Below are positions 8,895 through 16,984 of a DNA stretch of 48,138 bases, in pieces; position 1 is the stretch's first letter, and each line of letters starts with the position of its first letter. Below the pieces are notes generated by a model. That model searched no databases and was not told where the DNA came from. It saw only the letters and a list, made by a program, of their open reading frames with translations. Source of the DNA: Deltaproteobacteria bacterium (lineage in GTDB: Bacteria; Desulfobacterota; Desulfarculia; Adiutricales; Adiutricaceae); contig JAITKA010000149.1 in assembly GCA_031278635.1 (NCBI GenBank), forward strand, positions 1 through 48,138, written 5' to 3'. The translations under genes were made by a program, and so were the position numbers.

Positions 8895-9512
8895 CTATTC
8901 ACCGCCGCCAAAGTAGGTGGGATCCTTAAGGGCCATTAGGCGCTCCTTTATGGGCTTTTTGAGGATCTCAAGCCCGATCGTCACCGGGACCATGAGCCTT
9001 ATGCCCAGGCCAAAGGTATGTCCCCAAACCTCCTCGAACAGGGCCCGGTTTTTCTCGCCGGCCGCCCCCAGCCAGACCTCGTTGCTTTCGGTCAGCCAGA
9101 CCACCTCAATAAGTTTGGTGTCCAAAAGCGACCGCTTCAAAAGGTCCAGCCTTAGGGCCTCTTTCATTTCCTTTTTCGTGACTGAGTTTGGCTTTCGTCC
9201 GGTTTGGGCCCTGAAGCGGGCCTCGCTTATGGTCATGTAGCGGTTTAAGATCTTATTGGACAATTTACGTTCGTCAAGCCTTAGGTTAAAAGCCACCAGT
9301 TCTCCAAAACGGAAGGATTCGGGCGTAAAGTCGGCCTGGAGGTGGTCAAAGAAGCGAACCCAGCCCAGGCTCGACTCCTCGCTGGTCTCCTCGATGTCTA
9401 CGAAGGCTTTCTCGTTCAGGCGCCCCCCGATGAAGTCGTCGGTCAGGCCGGTCTCCGGCATCTCGAAGATCCTGTAGCGGGTGAACGTGGCGCCGCCTTT
9501 GACAAAACCCAT
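8895..9512 (-). CDS. rdgC: RdgC-like recombination-associated protein (short form)
   Basis: 205 residues with the family opening MGFVKGGATFTRYRI, a GWVRF block at about 51, a Leu-Arg-Leu-Asp strand, a basic helix with TGRKPNSVTKKEMKE, and the strand VVWLTESNEVWLGA. RdgC binds double-stranded DNA and limits RecA loading; the family's short deltaproteobacterial forms are about 200 residues against about 300 in E. coli. The Shine-Dalgarno is AGGAG, 8 nt from ATG. It is the first gene of a tight pair with the next gene, with PlsC behind. Identity rests on remembered family motifs, not on an alignment. Confidence 0.7.
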   Translation of the reverse strand: MGFVKGGATFTRYRIFEMPETGLTDDFIGGRLNEKAFVDIEETSEESSLGWVRFFDHLQADFTPESFRFGELVAFNLRLDERKLSNKILNRYMTISEARFRAQTGRKPNSVTKKEMKEALRLDLLKRSLLDTKLIEVVWLTESNEVWLGAAGEKNRALFEEVWGHTFGLGIRLMVPVTIGLEILKKPIKERLMALKDPTYFGGGE

Positions 9513-10049
9513 TTAGGCACTCCTATGAAAGGCCCTGGCCGCGACGGGGGAACCTTGGCCAGGTCGGGGACGTTTGGGGCTCGGGAAAAATGGCGCCGGG
9601 GTGGCCGCCGCCAGGGTTTACAGTTTACCCCGGAGCGGGGCTTATCTCAAGATCGGCCGGGGCCCGAAAAAACCGGTTTTTTGGCTTGAGGGGGGCGCGG
9701 ATGGCCCGGTTGGGGGAAAAGGCGCGGGGAAAAAAAATCGATCAAAAGGGGCCAAAAAGTGGGCGGGATCGGGGGCCGTGGGGGTTTCGGGCGGCATGGC
9801 GTGACCTGAAATGGCTTGGTACCCGGTGGGCCAAAAAAAAAGGGGGCCGGTTAGACGGAAAAGGCGATTTTGGCAATTTTAGCGTCAAAAGGTGGTTCAA
9901 GATGGCTGTCTTTGGGGTTTCATTGTTGGCGCTGGGGAAAAGCCGTCGTAGGCTGGCGGGCCAAAATTATCCGTTCGCCAGGGGCGGCGGCAAGGTGACA
10001 AGGGATATTGGGAACCGCTGACGGCGTGGGCGGTTACCGGGGGGCGGCG
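9513..10049. other. GC-rich spacer without a supported gene
   Basis: The stretch is rich in G-runs and open in several plus frames only because it has few stops. Codon pattern and composition do not suggest protein. The rdgC promoter should lie near 9515-9600 but I cannot name its boxes. Confidence 0.5.
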
Positions 10050-11177
10050 TCAGTCTTCGCGCAAGGGTGGCCTTTTGGGCGGCTGCGAGGGGAACATGTT
10101 GGGCGGACGATGGGAATCGGGCATGGGCAGCATGAAAAGTTTCTTTTTGATTTGGTAGCGCTGGTAGGCTTGCATCCAGTAGGAGAGATCCTCGAGGGCG
10201 GTTTGGGTGAGGCCACGGTAGGTCCAGACCTTTTGGACCTTGTCCTTGAGGTATCGGCCCAGGAAACGGAGCCTGATGGCGGTGTAACCGCCATGGCCGC
10301 TCTCGCTCGATTGCTGGATGTAGTCTTGGGACAGGAGCTGGAGGAGAATGACCAGGGTGGGCTCGGAGAGGTCAACGTTGAGATCGTCGGTGGGCAGGGT
10401 CATTATGCCCACGAAGCGCTGGGTTTCCCTTAGGGTGACGTTGTTGGTCAGCCTGATTTGGGCCCCGCCGATGCTGATGTCCATGATGGAGCCGCTACAG
10501 ACGGTATCCAGGGCGTCGATGTCGAGGATGTTGCCCTCGGGGACCTCGTGGAGGGAACAGTCGAAGGCGAACTGGCCGATGGGCTCAAGGCGCAGGAAGT
10601 TCCGCCGCTGGGCGCTGGTGATGACCTTGGGGATGGGGAGGAGGATCTGGGCCTCCCGCCAGTCGTTGACCTTAACGAAGCGCAGGGCGGCGACCTTGGT
10701 GGCGAACTGGTAATGCTCGGTGGGTTCCTTGACGGCCGGCCTGAAATTTATGTGGATGACCCCTGGGTGGTCGGCGAAATCGGCCTCGGCCGAGGGGGTC
10801 TCGGAAAGGGAGAGGACCAGTTGGGCCTCCTCGCTTAGGCTGTTTAAAATCCCCTTGAAATTGAGGGTTCTCGTGGCCTCGTAAATGTCCAGGGAGAAAT
10901 GGGCTTGCCTGGCCACGGCCTTGGACAATACCTCCCAAATGGCCTGGCTATTGGTGATGGACGACCAACCCTTGTGGGCCCGGCGCCGGCGGCGGCGATA
11001 ATTGAGGAGCCCGGCCACGAGAAGGGTCAGGACTATGGCGCCCGCGATAATAAAAATATATCTCACGTCGGTGGAAGTGATTGACGTGGGGGTGGTCAGT
11101 CCGGCCTGCAACTCTTCGAGCTTCTCGGTGGAACTGGCAGCTTTCAGGGCAAGTCGGCCAATATAGTCAATAACCAT
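10050..11177 (-). CDS. Membrane-anchored PilZ-domain protein (predicted c-di-GMP receptor)
   Basis: I start at ATG 11177 (MVIDYIGRLALK), which lies just after the preceding PilZ gene; an earlier in-frame start at 11228 would overlap that gene by 41 bp. A membrane helix at about 38-58 (YIFIIAGAIVLTLLVAGLLN) is followed by a basic stop-transfer stretch (YRRRRRR). Residues about 65-190 resemble the YcgR-N/PilZN-like beta domain. The PilZ domain follows, with the c-di-GMP-binding RxxxR-type element QRRNFLRLEP and the DISIGGAQI block (D/N-x-S-x-x-G). The C-terminus is Pro-rich. The protein should sense c-di-GMP at the inner-membrane face and affect motility, adhesion or secretion. Both binding elements are intact. 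Confidence 0.82.
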   Translation of the reverse strand: MVIDYIGRLALKAASSTEKLEELQAGLTTPTSITSTDVRYIFIIAGAIVLTLLVAGLLNYRRRRRRAHKGWSSITNSQAIWEVLSKAVARQAHFSLDIYEATRTLNFKGILNSLSEEAQLVLSLSETPSAEADFADHPGVIHINFRPAVKEPTEHYQFATKVAALRFVKVNDWREAQILLPIPKVITSAQRRNFLRLEPIGQFAFDCSLHEVPEGNILDIDALDTVCSGSIMDISIGGAQIRLTNNVTLRETQRFVGIMTLPTDDLNVDLSEPTLVILLQLLSQDYIQQSSESGHGGYTAIRLRFLGRYLKDKVQKVWTYRGLTQTALEDLSYWMQAYQRYQIKKKLFMLPMPDSHRPPNMFPSQPPKRPPLRED

Positions 11178-11187
11178 GATGGATTCG

Positions 11188-11571
11188 TTAAGCCTTAAGC
11201 GTGACGTCGGGGAGGGCGAAGAGATCAATCACTAAATTGATGTGCCTTCTGGCCTCCTCGTTGGTTTCCGTGAACATTAGACCGCTTTCGTTGAAGGGTC
11301 GGGCTTGACTGGGGTGCGCCCAGACGCAACGCGCCTTGGCCCCGATGGGGGAGTAGCCTTGTTCCGCCAAAACTTTTGGCACTTCAATGCTAATTTGATA
11401 GTCTTGACCAATGTTTAAGCTATTATGTCCAATAAGTAAAAATCCTTTAGAATGAACGTCAACTAATCTTCCTATTTCTCGACCGCTTTGTAGGTCGTTA
11501 ACTTTTAAATAATAAATCAGCTCCCTTCTGGGGAGAGTCCTTTTCTCGCTGATCAGGATATTAGCGGCCAT
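11188..11571 (-). CDS. Small PilZ-domain protein
   Basis: The start at 11571 (MAANILISEKRTLPRREL) is chosen because AGAGG lies 5 nt upstream; the frame is open to 11649 but without such a site. The 127-residue protein has a PRREL basic element, then the PilZ barrel strands (LVDVHSKGFLLIG, where D-x-x-S-K-G matches the D/N-x-S-x-x-G block) and a closing helix. c-di-GMP binding is likely but the arginine element is short, so affinity may be low. It directly precedes the membrane-anchored PilZ gene (about 10 bp gap), and the two probably form an operon. Confidence 0.75.
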   Translation of the reverse strand: MAANILISEKRTLPRRELIYYLKVNDLQSGREIGRLVDVHSKGFLLIGHNSLNIGQDYQISIEVPKVLAEQGYSPIGAKARCVWAHPSQARPFNESGLMFTETNEEARRHINLVIDLFALPDVTLKA

Positions 11572-11695
11572 AGTGCCTCTTTCTGTCAACCTCAAACTGG
11601 CTCCGAGGACTTGGATAATATAAGTATCTTGGGCGCGGGATGCCCGCATGGTTATCGAAAATTAATGCCTACCAGGTTAACGTATCAGGATTATT

Positions 11696-11938
11696 GCCAA
11701 AGTTATCGCCGAATTAAATCACCTCGCTAAAATCCCAAAGGTTTTGGCCGATTTATGGGTTCACGGCCGGGCGGTCAAGGGTAACCGCCGGGCGCCGTTT
11801 CGTTCCGGCGGAAGGGGAACGAAGCGGGGGGGTTAAGTTTGGCGAAAAATACGCCTAGACCCGGGAGCCGACGCCATCGGTCGCGACTTTCGGGAAGGGA
11901 ACGATATTATCTTTCTGTCAACGGACGGGCGAGACTGA
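11696..11938 (+). pseudogene. Decayed fragment, possibly a SpoIIE/PP2C-type phosphatase end
   Basis: One plus frame reads AKVIAELNHLAKIPKVLADL and on to a stop at 11834. The same frame then resumes with LDPGADAIGRDFREGNDIIF, LSTDGRD and a stop at 11936. The second part resembles the end of SpoIIE/PP2C phosphatases (G-x-x-F-x-x-GD-x-LL-x-x-TDG). No start codon or ribosome site fits. The remaining spacer to 12190 holds nothing else I can support. Confidence 0.3.
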
Positions 11939-12193
11939 GCGTTTTCCGACCCCTCCCGGAAATCTGGGCAAAGGTAACGAAGGGGTAGATTCATTGATTA
12001 TACTTTAGACGGGGAAAAAAGCAACATATATCCGCGACCCTGAATTGTGCGGTGTTAGTAAGCCCAATACGTAAGTAGGGTTAAAAAGTCTTGAGCCTAT
12101 GGTTAATTAGAGAAGGCATGGGTTTGGGTTTTCCCTGATCAATTAAAAAATATAGTCCATTTAAAATAGACAATTAAATTTTTTAGAGGGTTT

Positions 12194-12228
12194 AAAAACA
12201 AACAAGCCGAGTTTTATCTCGGCTTGTT
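12194..12228 (-). terminator. Rho-independent terminator, minus strand
   Basis: AACAAGCCGAG and CTCGGCTTGTT form a perfect 11-bp stem with a 6-nt loop. On the minus strand the stem is followed by TGTTTTTAAA. It lies 283 bp beyond the cysE stop, so the cysE transcript may carry a long 3' end, or a separate short RNA ends here. Confidence 0.75.
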
Positions 12229-12510
12229 GGTAAAAAAAATTATAATATAAAAAATCTGACAAAAGATTGGGAACGAACTGGTATTGTATCATTCTAATCG
12301 CCATAATTGTGAAAAAAACGCCGGATAGGATTTTACGAAAATTTAAACGGCTCTTCCCAGCCTTTGATTTTTCATTGACGAGCATAAATACCTAATTGTG
12401 ACTTATTGGGACAAAAGTTATGCCGCATCAAAAACACGAAAGAACAATTAATCAAACGACGGGGCCGGGGTTCTGGCCAAGGGGGTGGCCCTTGGCCAGA
12501 GGGATGGGGC

Positions 12511-13488
12511 CTAGTTTTTGACCTGGGCGTGGATCATGACCAGCTCGGGCTTTTTGATGAAGACCTTGGTGTCGGGGGGGATGCTCTCGGTCAGCCAGAC
12601 GTTGCCGCCGATGACCGAGCGGGTGCCGATGACGGTTTCCCCGCCCAGGATGGTCGCCCCGGAGTAGACGATGACCTCGTCCTCCAGGGTCGGGTGGCGT
12701 TTCCGGCCCCGCAGCGACTCCCCGGCGTCGCGGGGGAGGGACAGGGCCCCCAGGGTCACCCCCTGGTATATCCTGACGCTGTCGCCGATGACGGTGGTCT
12801 CGCCGATGACGACCCCGGTCCCATGGTCTATGAAAAAGCTCTTGCCGATGGTGGCCCCGGGATGGATGTCGATGCCGGTCCGGCTGTGGGCGTACTCGGT
12901 CAGGATCCTGGGGACGAAGGGGACCTTGCGCACCCACAGCTCGTGGGCCAGGCGGTAGACCAGGGTGGCGAAAAGGCCGGGATAGCAGAGGATGATCTGG
13001 TCGAGGTGGTTCCCGGCGGCCGGATCGCCTTCCTTGGTGGCCACGACGTCGGAGGCCATGATTAGCCTTAGCCTCGGGAGGAGGCTCACGATCTCCATGG
13101 CCGTTTGGCGGCCCTGCTGGTAGCAATTGGAGCACAGGCTGTCATAGCGGACGTGATCGTGGCGCAGGGCCGCGCAGATCTCCCTGGTCAGGGCGGCGAA
13201 CAGCCTGGTCAGGGTCTGGCCGATGGAAAATTTGACGTTCAGTTCGCTCGAGGGCTGTTGCGGCTCGAAAAATCCCGGGAAAATAATCTGCCGGGTCAGG
13301 TTGATGATTTCTTTGGCGGCGGCGAACGACGGTCTGGGAACGGCGGTGACGTACTCCATTAGGGGTAAATCGGACCGCATTGCCGAGAGCTGGTTGGTGA
13401 CCTCTTCCAGGCTGGGAATGTCGTCGGTCAAATACTCGAGCTCGGCCAGCTTATATTCGCAGGACTTCTCTACGGGTGATGGCGCCAT
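12511..13488 (-). CDS. cysE: Serine O-acetyltransferase
   Basis: The enzyme makes O-acetylserine from serine and acetyl-CoA, the first step of cysteine synthesis. I start at ATG 13488 (MAPSPVEKSCEY), which has AGAGG 4 nt upstream; an in-frame TTG nine codons earlier is less likely. The N-terminal half is helical (about 1-190). The C-terminal half is the left-handed beta-helix of hexapeptide transferases: HPGATIGKSFFIDHGTGVVI with the catalytic Asp-His, then GETTVIGDSVRIYQGVTLGA and GGNVWLTESIPPDTKV. At 325 residues it matches the long form (N-terminal extension) found in many anaerobes rather than the roughly 270-residue E. coli enzyme. It stands alone with its own promoter-like site about 290 bp upstream. 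Confidence 0.93.
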   Translation of the reverse strand: MAPSPVEKSCEYKLAELEYLTDDIPSLEEVTNQLSAMRSDLPLMEYVTAVPRPSFAAAKEIINLTRQIIFPGFFEPQQPSSELNVKFSIGQTLTRLFAALTREICAALRHDHVRYDSLCSNCYQQGRQTAMEIVSLLPRLRLIMASDVVATKEGDPAAGNHLDQIILCYPGLFATLVYRLAHELWVRKVPFVPRILTEYAHSRTGIDIHPGATIGKSFFIDHGTGVVIGETTVIGDSVRIYQGVTLGALSLPRDAGESLRGRKRHPTLEDEVIVYSGATILGGETVIGTRSVIGGNVWLTESIPPDTKVFIKKPELVMIHAQVKN

Positions 13489-13783
13489 GTTGCCTCTGTT
13501 TTTATTGAAACTCAAGTTGGCAAAAAACGGGGATTGGCCTTGGGAAAGGCCGCGGGAGCGAGGGGAGGGGAGAATCGAGGCGGGTTTTACCTTATAGTTT
13601 TCCTACCCCCTGACCTTGGATTTTTGCCCGGCGCGACATCGGGAAGTGAAGTGGAAAGCCATTTTAACGTTCTCCCTCGGGAGCGATCTAACCTCGGGCG
13701 ATCAAAAGGATTATCACCCGTTGGCTACCTCAAAAGGGGCGGTTCGGCGGGGCCAGGCGCCTCAAGTTTGAAGTATATATGAC

Positions 13784-13812
13784 ATTATAACCAAAAAGCC
13801 AAAGCCTGTCCA
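13784..13812 (-). promoter_or_regulatory. Sigma-70-type promoter upstream of cysE
   Basis: On the minus strand TGGACA (13807-13812), a 17-bp spacer and TATAAT (13784-13789) make a near-consensus promoter. Transcription from it would give a leader of roughly 290 nt before cysE. The leader is GC-rich and I recognise no riboswitch in it. Confidence 0.6.
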
Positions 13813-14087
13813 GAGCGGACAAAAAGGGGATGGGCGGGGATGGGCCCGGCGGGTAAGGGGCGGGGTCTTCCCCGCCGCGCCCAAGCCAAAGGCCTAAGGA
13901 TAAGGGGTAATAAGGAGGCCCATCCAAAAACCCCGAAATTGGTAGAAAGACGACAAATTAAGTAAATAAAATTAGGTAGTTTACGAGCAAGTGCTCAAAA
14001 ATTAGGGGTTTTCGCGGCTCGATTAAGGATAACGATAGTGGATAAATTCGAAATACGAAAATCACCAAATCAGTGACAAGCGGTTAA

Positions 14088-14471
14088 CTGGACCTACTTC
14101 CCAAAACAGGTTTTTTCACGGTACCGCCGCCGGGACTCCCGGCGACGGGTCCGGAACGTGTCCCACCGTCACGGTTTCCCGCCGAGGCGCCGGAACGTGC
14201 CGCACCGCCGGCGGAGACCGGACGGAGGGCCAGTCGCCGCGCTCCCGCTAAAATCGATCCCTTCGAGCTCTTTGGGATCTGCGAGGGCGAGCTCGTCCGG
14301 GCTCTCTCGGCGCTTTCGGTGGACGAATTGAAAGACGTAATCGCCGCCAACGGGATGGACGGCTCCAAACTGGCTATGAAACGGAAAAAACGGGACCGCC
14401 TGGAAAATCCCATAATCGAGGTCACCCGGAAGCGGGCCGTGATGGGCGAGGCGCAAAGAAGGAATCCTTAA
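14088..14471 (+). pseudogene. Orphan C-terminal tail of a GC-rich gene (DPFELF...MDGSKLAMK-type domain)
   Basis: One frame, closed upstream by TAA at 14085 and ending at TAA 14469, reads a Pro/Ala/Arg-rich linker and then KIDPFELFGICEGELVRALS, a helix LSVDELKDVIAANGMDGSKL, AMKRKKRDRLENPIIEV and TRKRAVMGEAQRR. This resembles small C-terminal domains (ELK-IV-x-x-GMD-S-KLAMKW-K) seen at the end of deltaproteobacterial proteins. No ATG with a ribosome site precedes it and the N-terminal part is missing. It is most likely a 3' remnant of a deleted gene. Confidence 0.5.
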
Positions 14472-14489
14472 AAAGCGAAAGGCCCCGGG

Positions 14490-14660
14490 CACTTTGGAAA
14501 AAGGGAGGACGGCGTCGAAGACCTCGATGGCCGCCTCGGCCCCCTAGGCGGGCCGTGATCCCCTTGGCCCGGAAAAAACCGGCGCGGGCCAAGGATATGG
14601 GGCTTGGGGATTCCGGCCACCATCGTGGTCGCTTTTTGGATGCCCACGTTAAATCTAAAT
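14490..14660 (-). pseudogene. Decayed duplicate of the C-terminal region of the neighbouring Kef-type antiporter gene
   Basis: DNA here matches about 15205-15450 inside the intact antiporter gene, piece by piece. GTCGAAGACCTCGATGGCCG at 14513 equals 15238 onward. The flanking CTTTGGAAAAAGGGAGGACG corresponds to 15216 onward. GGCGGGCCGTGATCCCCTTG corresponds to 15294 onward, and TTTTTGGATGCCCACGT corresponds to 15431 onward. Deletions separate the blocks. In protein terms it keeps VGIQKATTMVAGIPKP and AAIEVFDAVLPF, against VGIHKAAMLVVSIPDP and AAIEVFDSVLSF in the intact gene. Frame is lost, so it is a relic of a paralogue or partial duplication. Confidence 0.8.
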
Positions 14661-14742
14661 GATTCGGACAACTTGGGGTTTGCCGCGTATGGGGCATTCG
14701 CGGGCAAAAGTGCGAATCGATAATGTTTGAGGGTAATGTTCT

Positions 14743-14776
14743 GCCCCGTGCCAGCCGGCTAAGGCCGGCATGGGGC
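14743..14776 (-). terminator. GC-rich hairpin after the KTSC gene
   Basis: GCCCCGTGCC and GGCATGGGGC form a 10-bp stem (one G-T pair) directly after the KTSC gene's stop on the minus strand. No T-run follows, so it may be a 3'-end hairpin rather than a strict intrinsic terminator. Confidence 0.45.
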
Positions 14777-14777
14777 T

Positions 14778-14996
14778 TTAAACCCTGCCGTAGATGTAGG
14801 TACCGTTTATGTTGTTGCGGAAAAACCGTCCCTTGGAATCGGCCGCCTTGAAGTCTTCCCATTCTTCTTTGGGAACGTCTATGTACTGAAACTTTTTGCC
14901 ATTTTGGAATAAAATTTCCAAAGTGGAACTTTTAGGGTTGTAGCGCAGTACCTTGACAAGGCTGGAGGTAAATGAGGTATGTTTTTCCCAACTCAT
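14778..14996 (-). CDS. KTSC-domain protein
   Basis: 72 residues made of one KTSC domain: SSLVKVLRYNPKSSTLEILF, then the G-x-x-x-x-Y-x-x-VP element (GKKFQYIDVPKEEWEDF), then AADSKGRFFRNNING and a short end. The Ser-lined S-x-G-x-(F/Y)-F-x-x-x-I motif that names the family's end is present. The function is not established; such small proteins occur alone or attached to RNA- or DNA-related enzymes. AGGAG lies about 12 nt before the ATG, rather far. It follows the antiporter gene after about 70 bp on the same strand. Confidence 0.85.
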   Translation of the reverse strand: MSWEKHTSFTSSLVKVLRYNPKSSTLEILFQNGKKFQYIDVPKEEWEDFKAADSKGRFFRNNINGTYIYGRV

Positions 14997-15069
14997 TTTG
15001 GTCTGCTTCTCCTTTAAAGCGGGTAAGGCGGTATCTTGTCGCTAATGACCGGGGCCTTTGGGTTTGGGA

Positions 15070-16827
15070 TCAGCCGCCGCCCTCGGGGGCGGGCTCTTTG
15101 GCCAGGGAGGCCAGGGGGCTGAGGTCCTGGGCCTCCGGGGGGGTGGGGTCCCGGAAGTTGACGGGGCCGGCCGTCCTGGCCTCGGCCAGGCGGTGGGGCC
15201 TTTCGTCCTCGGGCACCTTGTAGAAGGAGAGGACGGAGTCGAAGACCTCGATGGCCGCCTCGAACTCCTCGGCCACCACGGCGTCGGCCCCCAGGCGGGT
15301 CAGGATGTCCTTGGTCAGGAGGAACCTGGTGCGGGCCAGGATAAAGAGCTTGGGGTTCATGGACTTGGCCTGGACGATGATGCGCCTCGTGGCCAGGGGG
15401 TCGGGGATGCTGACCACCAGCATGGCCGCCTTGTGGATGCCCACGTGCTCCAGGACGTGCTCGTTGACGGCGTCGCCGAAGATTATGGGCTCGCCCAGCT
15501 TCTGGAAGGACTTGACGCTGGAGGGGTTCATGTCTATGACCGCGTACTGGCGTTTCATCAGGCGGCAGGCCCTGGCCACGCCCTGTCCGGCCACCCCGAA
15601 GCCGACCACGATGGCGTGGTTCTCGGCCTCGGTCTTGGCCCCCTCGATGTCGGGCTTGGCCATGTCGGCCAGGCGGTGGGAAATGGCCCGGCCCAGGGCC
15701 AGGGCCAGCGGGGTCATGGCCATGGTCAGGACGGCCACGTTCAGGAACATCTCTATCTGGTTCTGCTCGAATAGTTTGAGCTCGGAGGCCTTGCTGACCA
15801 AAACGAAAGCGAACTCGCCTATCTGGCAGAGGGAAAAGCCGATCAGGAAGGCCACGCGCGAGGTAAGGCCCGTTATCCTCATGGCCAGGGCGGTGGCCAG
15901 GGCGTTCACCAGCATGATGCCCACGGCCAGGCCCACGGTCTGGGCCGGGTTTTGGACCAGGAGGCCCACGTTCATCTTAAGGCCGATGGAGACGAAAAAC
16001 AGGCTGGTGAATATGTCCCGCATGGGCATGACCGAGCTGATGGCCTGGTAGGCGTAGGGGGAGCCGGCCAGGACCATCCCGGCCATGAAGGCCCCGAGGG
16101 CGAGGGAGAGGCCGGCCTTGTCGGTCAGGAAGGCCGTGCCCAGGCAGACCAGGGCCACGGTGAACATGAAGAGCTCGTTACTTTTCGTCTGGGCCACGAA
16201 TTTCATGAGGCGGGGGACGACCCAGATGGCCAGGACCACGACTATGCCCAGGACGCCGATGACCTTAAGGGCCATGACCCATAAGGGGTCGCCGCCCTTT
16301 TGGCCGGCCAGCATCGGCAGGAGGACCATCAGCGGGACCACGGCCAGGTCCTGGAAGATCAGCACGGCGAAGGCCCCCCGCCCGTGGGCCGAGTCGATCT
16401 CGCCCCTGTCCTGGAAGATTTTCAGGACTATGGCCGTCGAGGAGAGGGTAAGGAGGAGCGCCCAGACGACGGACTGGTTCCACTGGAAGCCCAGGAGCAT
16501 GCAAATGGGGGTGATGATGACAACCCCGGCCAGCATCTGCAGGCTCCCGCCCATGAGGACCAGGCGCTTTATCTTTATCAGGTTTTGGATGGAAAATTCC
16601 AGGCCGATGGTGAAAAGCAGCAGGATCACGCCGAGTTCCGACAGGACCTCGACTTGCTCCTGGTCGTCTATGAGCTCGAGGCCGCTTTGGCCGACCAGGA
16701 TGCCGGTTACCAAAAAGCCCACTATGGCCGGCATTTTGAGCTTCAGGCCGAAGAAGATAAGTAAAATCGACAGGGCCAGAAGGGCGATTATTTTTCCTAT
16801 TAAAAATTCCGGGGAGATTTCGTGCAT
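15070..16827 (-). CDS. Monovalent cation:proton antiporter, CPA2 family, with RCK/TrkA-N domain (Kef/YbaL-like)
   Basis: This inner-membrane protein exchanges K+ or Na+ for H+. Residues 1-385 form about 12-13 membrane segments with family landmarks: FLVTGILVGQSGL near 40, GLEFSIQNLIKIKRL near 75, SSTAIVLKIFQDRGE near 130, and the QDLAVVPLMVLLPML helix with its key Asp. Residues about 405-530 are a nucleotide-binding RCK (TrkA-N) domain starting AIVVGFGVAGQGVARAC (GxGxxG) and including FGDAVNEHVLEHVGI. A Pro/Glu-rich tail of about 50 residues replaces the TrkA-C domain seen in some members, so gating may be simpler. The upstream ribosome site is weak. A decayed copy of its RCK region lies at 14490-14660. 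Confidence 0.9.
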   Translation of the reverse strand: MHEISPEFLIGKIIALLALSILLIFFGLKLKMPAIVGFLVTGILVGQSGLELIDDQEQVEVLSELGVILLLFTIGLEFSIQNLIKIKRLVLMGGSLQMLAGVVIITPICMLLGFQWNQSVVWALLLTLSSTAIVLKIFQDRGEIDSAHGRGAFAVLIFQDLAVVPLMVLLPMLAGQKGGDPLWVMALKVIGVLGIVVVLAIWVVPRLMKFVAQTKSNELFMFTVALVCLGTAFLTDKAGLSLALGAFMAGMVLAGSPYAYQAISSVMPMRDIFTSLFFVSIGLKMNVGLLVQNPAQTVGLAVGIMLVNALATALAMRITGLTSRVAFLIGFSLCQIGEFAFVLVSKASELKLFEQNQIEMFLNVAVLTMAMTPLALALGRAISHRLADMAKPDIEGAKTEAENHAIVVGFGVAGQGVARACRLMKRQYAVIDMNPSSVKSFQKLGEPIIFGDAVNEHVLEHVGIHKAAMLVVSIPDPLATRRIIVQAKSMNPKLFILARTRFLLTKDILTRLGADAVVAEEFEAAIEVFDSVLSFYKVPEDERPHRLAEARTAGPVNFRDPTPPEAQDLSPLASLAKEPAPEGGG

Positions 16828-16929
16828 GGGGGGGTCTTTTCCGTGATCTTTGTCAGCTAATTTAGGGTCAAAATGCCAAGTTTTAGCGGCTTAATGGATA
16901 GATTGGATTAAAACGGCAAAGGCATGGGG

Positions 16930-16980
16930 CTGACGGGCATGGCCATGGCGGGCCAGGCCCGTAAGGGACATGCCCGTCAG
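16930..16980 (-). terminator. 12-bp hairpin after the flavin reductase gene
   Basis: CTGACGGGCATG and CATGCCCGTCAG pair perfectly around a 27-nt loop that itself contains GGGCC-type pairs. It begins 4 nt beyond the flavin reductase stop on the minus strand. Only a weak T-tract (CCGTTTTAA) follows. Confidence 0.5.
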
Positions 16981-16984
16981 GGTA

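Noticed and set aside
12161-12385. 74-codon minus-strand frame with hydrophobic middle
   Set aside because: The frame reads through a strong rho-independent terminator on the same strand, so a full product is unlikely. A weak AGG precedes it; a short RNA ending at the terminator remains possible.
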